From: a virus
DNA length: 43,611 nucleotides
Virus record (IMG/VR): IMGVR_UViG_3300045136_000463
Coordinates: 1-43,611 of that record
Strand: one strand, 5' to 3'
The first letter of the stretch is position 1, and every line of letters starts with the position of its first letter. The position numbers were made by a program, and so were the translations under genes. A model generated the notes under the pieces. It had not been told where the DNA came from, ran no database searches, and saw only the letters and a list, made by a program, of their open reading frames with translations. Positions 32,016 through 39,628 of the stretch are shown piece after piece.

Positions 32016-33584
32016 TTACGCCGCAGGTGTGTCAAATTCCTGCAAGAGCTGGTCAATACTGGTCGTTGTGGCCGGGTTGCCCCGCCGCTTGATCGCCCTG
32101 GTGAACCAGGCCGGCAGCATCTCCTTGACGGTGTGCCGGAACCACCGCCAGTTCTCGTCCAGAAGATACGTCGCGCAGTAGTCATCCGCAGCGCGGACGC
32201 CCCGCCCGTAGGTCTGGATCAGCGTGCAGAGCGTGGCCCAGTTGTACCAGCCCTGGCCTTTCGTATTCGGCTGGCCGTCTGGCCCGAGCTTCATCCGCTT
32301 CTTGATCTGCCGGTCCCCGAGGTCGGGGAAGGGCAGCTTGGTGATGATCTGAAACTCGCAGAGATCATAAGGTAGATCGACACCCGTGGTGAGCGACGGC
32401 GATACAAGGACAGCACCAGGAGTCGCCCGGAACTCGTCGAGCGCAGATAGACGAGCAGCCGCACTTGCATGGGTAAGGAGACGACCTTTGTCACGGCAGT
32501 GCTCCATGATCGCATCGGCCAGGCGATAGGAGACTGTATGGATGATACCCCGCTGGCCGGGGTGCTCGCTCATGATCTGGTCGATGGCCTCGATCAGCCG
32601 CGCGCACACGGCCGCGTCGGAGGTCTTGACTTTGCCCACCGGCTGATAGTAGAGCGGACGCCTCTCTGCGGGGAACGCGCTGTCCATCCGAATGAGCACC
32701 GCCTGCTCGGGGGGAATCCCGAGCTGCTGGCAGAACAGCGCCTTATCTAAGATCGTCGCCGACATGAACAGCAGCTTCGGCGCGTGGGCGAGCAGGAACT
32801 TCGGGGCCAGCGGCGAGACCCACACGGGGAGGAGCTTGACCCCCCAGCCGGTGTCCTGGAGCAGCCAGTTGTCGGGGTCGATCAGCGGCGAGGCGAGCAG
32901 CTCCCGATGGTTCTTGACCCGCTGGCGGGCCTTCTCCGTAGCCTCATCGCCCTGGGGAGTCACGGGGAAGGGGAGCCTGGCCCAGCGCACCCACGCCTCG
33001 ACCCGCGTGAAGTCCGGGAAGGGCTGGCCGAGCAGGCGGAAGTCACGCTTACTAAAACTCACCGTGGCGAACTTGCGTAACTCGTCCTCCAGCAGGTGTG
33101 CCTCGTCGCAGACCAGGAGGTCGGGCTGGGTGAACTGCCTGGCGTAGTTGGCGAGCGCCAGCCAGTAGGGATAGTTCAGCACCGCCTCCTGGGCGTCCTG
33201 GGCGACGAGCTTCTGGGCGTAGTAGTCGCAGTGCAGCGTCCCCCGCCACTCACAGCGCCCCCCACGGACGCACCTCGCGTCCTCCGCCGTCACCGTGGGG
33301 TCGAGGTTGCAGGCGAAGTTGCCGCGTCCGATGGCCTGGACCAGGGGCGGGCTGGCGGCGGCAAAGCTCTGGACGTACTGGGCCTGGAGCTGTTTGGTGC
33401 CCACCAGGACGACGGTCTTGTTGCCAATCAGCCGGCCGTAAGCCAGGCCGATCAGCGACTTCCCCACCCCGGTCGGCGCTTCGAGCAGGATGTAGGGCTG
33501 CTCTACCAGGCTGAGCTGGTACAGCATCTCCTCCTGGCCGGGGCGCCAGGCGGCGACGGGAAGGCCGAGGTCACCGGGCTGCAC
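32016..33584 (-). CDS. XPD/DinG-type Fe-S helicase
   Basis: A 522-residue superfamily-2 helicase from GTG 33584 with AGGAGATG upstream. Walker A APTGVGKS (about 35-43), DEAH box CDEAHLLEDE (about 158), SATI, motif V VSPSLTTGVDLP and motif VI QTYGRGVRAADD (about 460) are present. Four Cys between Walker A and DEAH (FACNLDP, RCVRGGRCEWRGTLHC, about 90-120) match the XPD/DinG Fe-S cluster. It would unwind DNA 5'-3'. Codon use around 32340-32530 has more A/T third positions than elsewhere. Confidence 0.9.
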   Translation of the reverse strand: MQPGDLGLPVAAWRPGQEEMLYQLSLVEQPYILLEAPTGVGKSLIGLAYGRLIGNKTVVLVGTKQLQAQYVQSFAAASPPLVQAIGRGNFACNLDPTVTAEDARCVRGGRCEWRGTLHCDYYAQKLVAQDAQEAVLNYPYWLALANYARQFTQPDLLVCDEAHLLEDELRKFATVSFSKRDFRLLGQPFPDFTRVEAWVRWARLPFPVTPQGDEATEKARQRVKNHRELLASPLIDPDNWLLQDTGWGVKLLPVWVSPLAPKFLLAHAPKLLFMSATILDKALFCQQLGIPPEQAVLIRMDSAFPAERRPLYYQPVGKVKTSDAAVCARLIEAIDQIMSEHPGQRGIIHTVSYRLADAIMEHCRDKGRLLTHASAAARLSALDEFRATPGAVLVSPSLTTGVDLPYDLCEFQIITKLPFPDLGDRQIKKRMKLGPDGQPNTKGQGWYNWATLCTLIQTYGRGVRAADDYCATYLLDENWRWFRHTVKEMLPAWFTRAIKRRGNPATTTSIDQLLQEFDTPAA

Positions 33585-33807
33585 GGGCCATCTCCTGCTG
33601 GTTGTAGTCGGGGGTGAGGCGGTACGGGGCCAGGTAGACATCGACCCGATAGCGGGGGGCGTCCACCCGGTCCACCAGGCGCGTGACGACGATGCGCTCG
33701 GCGTGGAGGGCGAAGGCCGCCTCGACGCAGGGCCGCACCGCCTCCCGGTCGCCCTCGTACCAGCGCCGAATGACGGGGGCCGCTTCAGGGTTGCGCTCAG
33801 GCTGCAT
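33571..33807 (-). CDS. Unknown small protein before helicase
   Basis: A 78-residue protein whose stop overlaps the helicase GTG start region. It contains a helix (DREAVRPCVEAAFALHAERI) followed by strands (RIVVTRLVDRVDAPRYRVDV). Overlap with both neighbours (11 and 14 bases) supports a real, coupled gene. No recognisable motif or family. Confidence 0.55.
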   Translation of the reverse strand: MQPERNPEAAPVIRRWYEGDREAVRPCVEAAFALHAERIVVTRLVDRVDAPRYRVDVYLAPYRLTPDYNQQEMARAAR

Positions 33808-34021
33808 GGCGCTCCTCCCGCACGCGCACCCGCAGGCGCAGCAGGCTCTCGTGCTCCCGCCCGCAGGTGTAGTAGGTCTCGCTCACCACCTCCCGCACGG
33901 CCGCGCGGGGGTCGTCCAGGTACTCCCCCACGGTGAGCGGCACGGGAATCACCACCCGCCAGCGGGCCAAGCCGAGGCAGACATCACACTTCATGCCGAG
34001 CGTCCGATCCCAGGACGACAT
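33797..34021 (-). CDS. Small protein with CDVC motif
   Basis: A 74-residue protein, ATG 34021 with CGGAGGAAGGAG upstream; the longer open frame upstream is the overlapping gene in another frame. MKCDVCLGLARWRVVIP (about 10-26) and a later Cys (YYTCGREHESL) make a likely three-ligand metal site with His. A short winged or ribbon fold is possible. Function unknown. Confidence 0.55.
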   Translation of the reverse strand: MSSWDRTLGMKCDVCLGLARWRVVIPVPLTVGEYLDDPRAAVREVVSETYYTCGREHESLLRLRVRVREERHAA

Positions 34022-34493
34022 CTCCTTCCTCCGTTTCGGGCGGGGCAGGTGGCGGTGCGGGCGCGGGAGCAGACGACGCTGCGGTGGCATAGTGCATCCT
34101 TTCCGCCCGATCGAGGGCTTCCTGAACGTCGTCGGGGGTGGCGTCCGGACAGGCGCGGCGCAGGCCCTCCTGGAACACCCCATCGTCGATGAGGCCCTGC
34201 ACGAGCGCGCCGGCCAGGGCGTCGAGGTTGTGGACCTGGGTCAGCCGCGCCAGCTCCGGACTGATGACCCGCTGTCCGCCCCCCACAGCAGGCACAGACA
34301 CGGGCGGGGGCACGAGCGGCGGCACGGGCAGGGGGGGCGGCTTGGACTTGCGCGCGGCGAGCCTCGCCACCAGCTTGCCCAGCTCGCTGGCGCTCCTGAC
34401 GGCGTAGGTCTCGCCACCCCAGCTCAGCACCCAGCCCGCGCTGAGCCTCACGATCTGCCCGGCCGGCTGGAGCGGGTCCGGGTTGGGAAGCAT
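33984..34493 (-). CDS. Unknown protein with Pro-rich linker
   Basis: A 169-residue protein overlapping the next gene by 38 bases. An N-terminal ~45-residue domain (GWVLSWGGETYAVRSASELG) is followed by a Pro-rich linker (PPPLPVPPLVPPPV), a helical domain (NLDALAGALVQGLIDDGVFQ) and an acidic C-terminus. Two folded parts joined by a linker suggest protein-protein contacts. No family is recognised. Confidence 0.5.
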   Translation of the reverse strand: MLPNPDPLQPAGQIVRLSAGWVLSWGGETYAVRSASELGKLVARLAARKSKPPPLPVPPLVPPPVSVPAVGGGQRVISPELARLTQVHNLDALAGALVQGLIDDGVFQEGLRRACPDATPDDVQEALDRAERMHYATAASSAPAPAPPPAPPETEEGDVVLGSDARHEV

Positions 34494-34503
34494 GGGCGTC
34501 CTC

Positions 34504-35136
34504 CTAGACTTTCACGGCGCGGATGAGGTCCGCCGGCAGCGGGTAGCCGAGGGCCTCTAAGAGATCAAGGGTGAGCTGGATCATCGGCGCGTTCCGCAAG
34601 GACTCGACGTAGTTCGCCTGCCAGAAGGCGCTGTCCAGGCTGGTGATGTCATCCCAGTAGCGCACTAGCTCCCGGCGCACTTCGGCGTGGTCGCCCACGG
34701 CGAGGTATTGGGCGAGCGTGTCCCCGATGCAGTGGACGTTGCGGACGATCCGCTCGTACTGCTGCTGGCTCCAGGTGGCCTTGCCCTCCACCCGCCCGGC
34801 GGTGGCCTGGTCGCGCAGGGCGGGCGAGGGCCGCTCCAGCCCGCGCCGCCACTCGTCCAGCCCCCGATACAGGAGGTCGCGGTAAAGGTCGCTCATGGTC
34901 TTGAACGGCGTGCGGGGGTCGTGCAGCAGCTCCTCCGCCGCCCGATAGAAGCTCTCCGCCAGGCGAACGTTGGCGGGCACGGTCTTCGGGTCGTTGATCC
35001 CTCGCGGCGAGGGGTCGAAGCCGTCGTCGTCCAGGGGGTCGCCCACCCGAATCTCGCGCAGCGGTTTTACTCGCGATTTCGTCCCGTCCGGGTTGACCAC
35101 GGCCCAATCTTGATAACGCGAGTGCTTGAGGCTCAT
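34504..35136 (-). CDS. Unknown replication-region protein
   Basis: A 210-residue protein starting at ATG 35136, which overlaps the polymerase stop (ATGA). It is helical with FKTMSDLYRDLLYRGLDEW and WSQQQYERIVRNVHCIGD. The C-terminus (DLLEALGYPLPADLIRAVK) is also helical. The tight coupling to the polymerase suggests co-expression with replication proteins. No family is recognised. Confidence 0.6.
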   Translation of the reverse strand: MSLKHSRYQDWAVVNPDGTKSRVKPLREIRVGDPLDDDGFDPSPRGINDPKTVPANVRLAESFYRAAEELLHDPRTPFKTMSDLYRDLLYRGLDEWRRGLERPSPALRDQATAGRVEGKATWSQQQYERIVRNVHCIGDTLAQYLAVGDHAEVRRELVRYWDDITSLDSAFWQANYVESLRNAPMIQLTLDLLEALGYPLPADLIRAVKV

Positions 35137-38105
35137 GCGGCCCGCTCCAGCCACGCTTCGATGGGCGTCTGGTCCGCCCAGTTCGGGCCGACCGAGACTT
35201 CGAGACGGAGCGGGACCGCCAGGTGCTCCGCGCCGAGCGCGGCGCCGAGGGCGGCCAGCTCGGCGGCGAAGGGCGCCACGGCGGCGTGCGGCACCTCGTA
35301 GACGACCTCATCGTGAACGGTGAGGACTAGTTGAGCGTCAAAGTGCGCGGCGAGTGCATCGGCGCGCCCAAGTAGCAGTTTGAGGAGGCCGCCGGCCGTG
35401 CCCTGGATGGGGCAGTTGGCAGCTTCTCGAAGAGCGGCCCGAGACTCGGATCGTAGGGGACTGCGGTACAGAGGATAGTAGTTCCGCCAGCCGAATAGAG
35501 TCTCAACCCAGCCGTGCCGTCCCAGATGCTCGGCAACGGATTGCTGCCAGGATAGAAGAGAGGGGAGGCGCAGTCGCAGATTATCAAGGAACGCTCGGGC
35601 GTGTCCACCACTCACTCCTGCCGTCTCGGCCAGCTTGGGGGCGTCGGCCCCGTAGATCGCTCCGAAGAGCACGTTCTTGGCGCGGGCGCGGGGGATGCCC
35701 AGCTCGTCCGCCACGAGCTGATGCACGTCGGTCTCCGCGCCGGGGGCGTAGGCGCGCAGCAGGACGGGCTCGCGCGTGTAGTGCGCGTAGATGCGGACCT
35801 CTAGCTGGGAGAAGTCCGCCTTGACCAGGAGATGACCGGGGCGGGCAACGAAGGCCCGCCGGATGCGCTTGCCCAGGGCGGTCCGTGCGGGTATGTTCTG
35901 CAGGTTGGGATCGGAGGAGGACAGCCGATTGGTCGCCGTGACCATCTGATTATAGCTGCCATGCACCCTCCCCTGGGCATCCCGCGCGGCCAGGAGGGCG
36001 GTGACGTAAGTGCTGTGCAGCTTACCCAGGTTCCGCCAGGCCAGCAAGTCCCGAACGATGAGGGCCGGGCGGTCGTAGCGGGTGACTAGCTGCTCCTCGG
36101 TATCGACGCCCACTGCCCGGAGCAGGGCAGGTTTGTCCACCGCGACCTGGCCCGTCTCGGTCCGGGCGGTGAGGGACAGGCCGCTGGCTAACAGGGCGCG
36201 GGCGATCTTCGGGTTACTCCCGAGATCGGCCCTGTCCATGTCCAGCAGGGCGCTCAAGGTGTCCGCAACGCTGTCGCGGGCACGGGTCAGGTGCTCGCCG
36301 ATCTTCACCAGCTCGTCACTATCGACGAGGACGCCGCCGCGCTCCAGGCGGTAGAGGATGGGTACGGTGGGCTTCTCGAAGCGCTGGTAGTAGTGCAGCA
36401 GGCGCGGCTCGCGGCAGAGCTGCGGCCAGAGGACGCGCGCCAGGCGAGAGGTCACCACCGCGTCGAGCAGGGCGTACTCCTCGGCCTCGGCCGGGGACTC
36501 GGCCAGGGCTTCGGAAAAGCTGCGCCGCACTTTACGGTACGTCACCCGCTCTTTCCCCGACTTCAGGACCGTCCGCACCTCGCGCGTGGCGGTGAGGATC
36601 GCGCTGATCGGGCGCAGCGGCAGCCCGGTGATCTCCGGCCCAAGCTTCTTCAGGCCGACTTCGGGGTAGCGCAGGACGTAGGCGATGAGCGCGGTGTCCT
36701 CATAACTGTCAAGGTCATCCAGGTCCCCGCCGATCAGAGGAAGGTCAAACCTGGCGTTGTGGACCCAGACCTTAGGCGGGAGCGCCCGTTCTGCGCTCCA
36801 AAGCGCTTTAGTCTCTCCCGCGTCTCGGGGTACATCAGGTTCTCGTGGCGCGTCCCCTCCCGCAGGTGCCGCCAGTTGTAGCAGGCCCGCTGGTGACACT
36901 CGTGCATCACGTCCAGGCCCGGCCTCGGCGGGCGGCCCCACTTCAGGGTGAACGCGAGCTTGTGGACCCGCACCGTCCGGCCCTGGTGCTTGATCTGCCC
37001 GTAGCCGTCCCGGTCCCGCACCCCCGGCCAGAGGATGCACCGCTCGGTACAGCTCAGCAGACTCGCCGTCACTAAGCTGAACCGTGACGAGGGTTTGTCC
37101 ATGTCCTTCCTCCAGGGAGTCGGTCTCCGTATCTACTGCCAGCCAGGGGGAGGCGAGGTCCGGCGTGCCCCGCCGCCAGGGGTCGGGGACGAGCGCGGGC
37201 GGTGCGGGGTGCCCCAGGAGCGTGGCGGCGAGGGCCTTCAGCCGCCGCTCCCAGTCCGCCCGTTTGCGGGGGTTGCGGAGGATATAGGCGGGGTGCTCGA
37301 CGCTATGTACCGGCACGTCCAGGTCCAGGCGGCTTACGGAGTCCTGGGCGACGCGGCCCACGCACAGGATGGCCTCGGGCCGGACGCGGCGAATCTCCTG
37401 GGCCAGCCAGGGCCGGCAGTTGTCCTGCTCTTCTTTCGTCGGCGTCCGATTCTCGGGGGGCCGGCAGCGCACGGCATTCGTGAAGTACGTGAGATCGCGC
37501 GTAAGGCCCGCCTCGGCGAGGACGGCGCGCAGCAGGGTGCCCGAGCGGCCCACGAAGGGGGTGCCCGAGCTGTCCTCGTCGGCGCCAGGGGCCTCGCCCA
37601 CGATCATGAGCCGGGGCTGGCGGCCTCCAGTACCGCTAACAACGCAGGATCGCGATTCGACGAGCGCAGGGCAGCGAGTACAGCGGCTCTCCGCTCCGGG
37701 GGACCATACGGAAAGCGGCGCGCGGCCTCCGGCGGCGGCAGAGCCTTCAAGAACTGGTAGTCCAGCTCCGTCTTCGGGTCGAAGACCACGTCCGGCAGGA
37801 GCTTCGCTTGCAGCTCCAGGTCCGCCGCCAGCTTCGGCTCCACCGGCTTCTCGCTCGACAAAACGAAGTCCACCCTCGGGAGGGGGGGAGACAAACGCCT
37901 GCTGCCCACCCGGGGCGGGGACGACAAGGACGAGGCTCCCGGCGGGATAGTCGCCGTGGGCGTGCTTGAGGGCGTAGAGTTCGGCCGGCGTGTCGAGAGA
38001 CAGTCCGTGAACACCATCGATCAGCTCCTCCCAGGTGAAGCCGTGGTCGTGGGGGTCCTCCAGCTCCAGGCCGGCGAGGGAGGGCAGGGGATCGAAGCGG
38101 AGCAT
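35133..38105 (-). CDS. Family-4 uracil-DNA glycosylase fused to family-A DNA polymerase (interrupted)
   Basis: One open frame from ATG 38105 of 990 residues, with two suspect segments. Glycosylase, about 141-310: RCTRCPALVESR, GEAPGADED, GTPFVGRSG, VRCRPPENR, HPAYIL, with the four Fe-S Cys. Exonuclease, from LAVDTETDS (about 325) to HNARFDLPLI (about 453), YALLDAV later. Polymerase motifs A KADFSQLEVRI (about 763), B RARAKNVLFGAIYG (about 812), C VHDEVVYE (about 930). The fusion order resembles the SPO1 phage polymerase. Between Exo I and Exo II an HNH gene lies in another frame, and the open polymerase frame through it is low-complexity. The stretch 37690-37880 looks coded in another frame. 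Confidence 0.85.
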   Translation of the reverse strand: MLRFDPLPSLAGLELEDPHDHGFTWEELIDGVHGLSLDTPAELYALKHAHGDYPAGSLVLVVPAPGGQQAFVSPPPEGGLRFVEREAGGAEAGGGPGAASEAPAGRGLRPEDGAGLPVLEGSAAAGGRAPLSVWSPGAESRCTRCPALVESRSCVVSGTGGRQPRLMIVGEAPGADEDSSGTPFVGRSGTLLRAVLAEAGLTRDLTYFTNAVRCRPPENRTPTKEEQDNCRPWLAQEIRRVRPEAILCVGRVAQDSVSRLDLDVPVHSVEHPAYILRNPRKRADWERRLKALAATLLGHPAPPALVPDPWRRGTPDLASPWLAVDTETDSLEEGHGQTLVTVQLSDGESAELYRAVHPLAGGAGPGRLRADQAPGPDGAGPQARVHPEVGPPAEAGPGRDARVSPAGLLQLAAPAGGDAPREPDVPRDAGETKALWSAERALPPKVWVHNARFDLPLIGGDLDDLDSYEDTALIAYVLRYPEVGLKKLGPEITGLPLRPISAILTATREVRTVLKSGKERVTYRKVRRSFSEALAESPAEAEEYALLDAVVTSRLARVLWPQLCREPRLLHYYQRFEKPTVPILYRLERGGVLVDSDELVKIGEHLTRARDSVADTLSALLDMDRADLGSNPKIARALLASGLSLTARTETGQVAVDKPALLRAVGVDTEEQLVTRYDRPALIVRDLLAWRNLGKLHSTYVTALLAARDAQGRVHGSYNQMVTATNRLSSSDPNLQNIPARTALGKRIRRAFVARPGHLLVKADFSQLEVRIYAHYTREPVLLRAYAPGAETDVHQLVADELGIPRARAKNVLFGAIYGADAPKLAETAGVSGGHARAFLDNLRLRLPSLLSWQQSVAEHLGRHGWVETLFGWRNYYPLYRSPLRSESRAALREAANCPIQGTAGGLLKLLLGRADALAAHFDAQLVLTVHDEVVYEVPHAAVAPFAAELAALGAALGAEHLAVPLRLEVSVGPNWADQTPIEAWLERAA
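36734..37102 (-). CDS. HNH homing-type endonuclease nested in the polymerase gene
   Basis: A 122-residue frame, +1 to the polymerase. It carries the HNH_3-type motifs: LSCTERCILWPGVRDRDGYG, GRTVRVHKLAFTLKWG, DVMHECHQRACYNWRHLREG, then NGRSRL near the end. The central His, Asn and His are present. Between about 36770 and 37050 the HNH frame is the likely coding one; at both ends its frame runs over real polymerase sequence (LVTVQLSDGE upstream, KVWVHNARFD downstream). The insertion keeps the polymerase frame (multiple of three). A group I intron RNA is not seen; there is no room beyond the ORF. It parallels I-HmuI, an HNH enzyme in the SPO1 polymerase intron. Confidence 0.75.
   Translation of the reverse strand: MDKPSSRFSLVTASLLSCTERCILWPGVRDRDGYGQIKHQGRTVRVHKLAFTLKWGRPPRPGLDVMHECHQRACYNWRHLREGTRHENLMYPETRERLKRFGAQNGRSRLRSGSTTPGLTFL
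37604..38105 (-). CDS. N-terminal segment ahead of glycosylase with frame change at C7
   Basis: ATG 38105 (site GAGAGGGAG) starts MLRFDPLPSLAGLELEDPHD and continues in the polymerase frame to a run of seven C (37882-37888). After it the frame +1 reads VDFVLSSEKPVEPKLAADLE and onward to RFPYGPPERR with high GC3, while the original frame turns into Gly/Ala-rich sequence with A/T-rich third positions. A five-C run (37698-37702) marks the return to the original frame at RCTRCP. The +1 frame stops at 37604, overlapping an ATG (TCATGA). Either two compensating indels, programmed shifts, or a separate overlapping gene. Confidence 0.5.
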
Positions 38106-38119
38106 GGGATTCTCCCTCT

Positions 38120-38503
38120 CTAGTTGCGGGAGATGACGGCCGGGCTGATCTTGACCACGGCGCGCAGCATCTCGGGCCGGCCGGGGACCTCGACGACGAG
38201 CACGTCCGCGGTCTCCCCGGTCTCCTGAAGGTGGACGTGCTCGATCTCGTGGGTGACGAAGTGGTGGTCGAGGCTGGCGTGCTCGCGGTCGATCGGCAGG
38301 AAGCCCTGGCACTCGCCAGGGGCGCGCGGGCAGAGGACGGCGTGTGTCTCCAGCCACATGGCGAGGGTCCGCAGCTCTCGGGGTGAGCCGGTGGCGAGGG
38401 GCTTCGCATCGGCGCGGGTCAGCTCGTCGTCGCGCAGCAGCTCGTAGCGCTCGCGGGAGGCGTTCCAGACGACGGAGAACGGGGGCTGGGGCAGTCTGCT
38501 CAT
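38120..38503 (-). CDS. Unknown protein, first gene of the leftward block
   Basis: A 127-residue protein from ATG 38503 with GGAAGGG upstream; it is the first gene after the promoter at 38565. Residues about 10-60 have SVVWNASRERYELLRDDEL and AMWLETHAVLCPRAPGEC; two Cys and two His (HHFVTHEIEHVHL) in the second half suggest possible metal binding. The C-terminus is a beta-rich unit (ADVLVVEVPGRPEM). No family is recognised. Confidence 0.55.
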   Translation of the reverse strand: MSRLPQPPFSVVWNASRERYELLRDDELTRADAKPLATGSPRELRTLAMWLETHAVLCPRAPGECQGFLPIDREHASLDHHFVTHEIEHVHLQETGETADVLVVEVPGRPEMLRAVVKISPAVISRN

Positions 38504-38564
38504 CGTTCCGAACCCTTCCAGTCCAGGCAGCGGGTCGGCGCCCTCGGGGCGGGGCGCCAACGAG

Positions 38565-38593
38565 ACTATACCACTTCTGCCACTAGGCTACAA
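38565..38593 (-). promoter_or_regulatory. Extended -10 promoter P3 for the leftward block
   Basis: On the minus strand TGG-TATAGT (TATAGT is 38570-38565) is followed by CTCG, nearly identical to P1 (TGG-TATAGT-CTAA). TTGTAG at 38593-38588 is a weak -35 with a 17-bp spacer. The likely start lies about 7 bases downstream, near 38558, ahead of the ATG at 38503. It would drive the leftward replication, recombination and integration genes. Confidence 0.6.
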
Positions 38594-38613
38594 GACATGG
38601 TGTGAGTGGGTAG

Positions 38614-38922
38614 TTAGCCGTCCATGCGCTCGCGGAGCAGGTGCAGCTCGTGTCTAAGCTCGTCGAGCTTGTGCAGGCAGTCGCGCTCGCGGCCCTCGGT
38701 CTCCTGCACGATCTTTTTCAGCTCGGCCACCTCCTTGCGGAGGTGGGCGACATCGGCGCGCAGGTCCTCCACCAGCTTGTCGTAGCCGCTGATGATGAGT
38801 TCCAGGCGGGACTGCTCTAGCTGCTGGCCCGCGCGTCTGAAGATCAGGAGCGCGGAGAGCACCGAGCCGATGCCCGCGAAGAAGGCGCCCAGGAGCTTGA
38901 CCTGCTCGGCCCAGTCGCTCAC
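38614..38922 (-). CDS. Holin-like membrane protein with coiled coil
   Basis: A 102-residue protein. Residues about 8-28 are hydrophobic (VKLLGAFFAGIGSVLSALLI), followed by a long charged coiled coil (DLRADVAHLRKEVAELKKIV, ERDCLHKLDELRHELHLL). One membrane helix plus coiled coil resembles small lysis or spanin-type proteins. The start overlaps the upstream gene's stop by 4 bases (ATGA), so the pair is co-translated. Confidence 0.6.
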   Translation of the reverse strand: MSDWAEQVKLLGAFFAGIGSVLSALLIFRRAGQQLEQSRLELIISGYDKLVEDLRADVAHLRKEVAELKKIVQETEGRERDCLHKLDELRHELHLLRERMDG

Positions 38923-39194
38923 CGCAGGCTCCGCACGCCGGAGTACAGGCCGCTCGCGGCAAGACCTGATAACAGGCCGCCCATCAGGGCCACGGCCACC
39001 GCCTGACGGGTGAGCGCGGGAGCGAGTAGGAGTGAGAAGCCCGCGACGAGCGTGAGGCCCACGGCCATGCTGACCGGAAAGGCGTAGTGGTCGGGGAGGC
39101 CGCTGCGCTTGATGCCCTCGGTGAGCGCCAGGGTGATCGGCGCCATCACCAGGGCCAGGGTGAGGCCGTTATCGACGAGGGTCGGGAGGTCCAT
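38919..39194 (-). CDS. Holin
   Basis: A 91-residue protein with CAGGAGACGC before ATG. It has three likely membrane helices: LTLALVMAPITLALTEG, FPVSMAVGLTLVAGFSLLLA and AVAVALMGGLLSGLAASG. Small size, short basic linkers and a paired coiled-coil membrane gene fit a phage holin, which would permeabilise the inner membrane and free the endolysin. The endolysin lies 14 kb away in the same leftward direction. Confidence 0.65.
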   Translation of the reverse strand: MDLPTLVDNGLTLALVMAPITLALTEGIKRSGLPDHYAFPVSMAVGLTLVAGFSLLLAPALTRQAVAVALMGGLLSGLAASGLYSGVRSLR

Positions 39195-39374
39195 TGCGTC
39201 TCCTGCACCGCCACGTGTCGGCGCGGGCGAAGTTTCCGACGAAATTTACGGTCCCTGGCGGGGTCGGCGTGCCTGCCGCAGGCGGCCCCTACTTGACATA
39301 ATAGCGCGCCGCCGCACGGCCCGCTACTGTCCCGAATATCGGGACTACCGGTAAGGACGGGCGCCAGAAGACAC
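39195..39374. other. Spacer with TTGACATAATA element
   Basis: No gene. It contains TTGACATAATA at 39293-39303 on the plus strand, the same element as at 3517, 14247 and 43418, but with no plus-strand gene downstream. No clear minus-strand promoter for the holin genes was recognised. Confidence 0.4.
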
Positions 39375-39409
39375 AAAAAAGCCCCCGCTCCCCGAGGGGA
39401 GCGGGGGCG
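39375..39409 (-). terminator. Intrinsic terminator of the MoxR/VWA operon
   Basis: On the minus strand a GC-rich stem (GCCCCCGCTCCCC with GGGGAGCGGGGGC, short loop TC) is followed by TTTTTT. It lies 14 bases after the stop of the last gene (39423) and directs leftward transcripts to end before the holin genes. Confidence 0.9.
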
Positions 39410-39422
39410 TCACGTTAGCTGG

Positions 39423-39611
39423 TCAGGCGCGGCCGAGTAGCTGGGTGTGAAGCCAGCCGACAAAGCAGAAAGGGCACATGGCACGGTACCTGTCGGCGCT
39501 GTCAAAACCTGGTAGTGCACGACGCAGCACGGCCACGCTGGCCGCCTGGTCACGAGCGTCGAGCGGGGAATACTGGTGTCCGCAGCAGCGGCACGTCACA
39601 CCAGCGTCCAA
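39423..39611 (-). CDS. Small zinc-binding protein (last gene of MoxR/VWA operon)
   Basis: A 62-residue protein from TTG 39611 after GGAGGACAGTC. TCRCCGHQYSP (about 6-16) and AMCPFCFVGW (about 44-53) make a C-x2-C ... C-x2-C zinc site. It follows a 48-bp palindrome. Together with the two genes before it and the AAA+ gene it completes an operon. Function unknown. Confidence 0.6.
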   Translation of the reverse strand: MDAGVTCRCCGHQYSPLDARDQAASVAVLRRALPGFDSADRYRAMCPFCFVGWLHTQLLGRA

Positions 39612-39628
39612 GACTGTCCTCCGTCCTC

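Noticed and set aside
35327-35611. 94-residue alternative frame in the polymerase fingers
   Set aside because: It lies over motif-bearing polymerase sequence and has no family; open only because of relaxed codon use.
39293-39298. TTGACA read as a -35 box
   Set aside because: No -10 at 16-18 bp here or at the other three copies; role left open.
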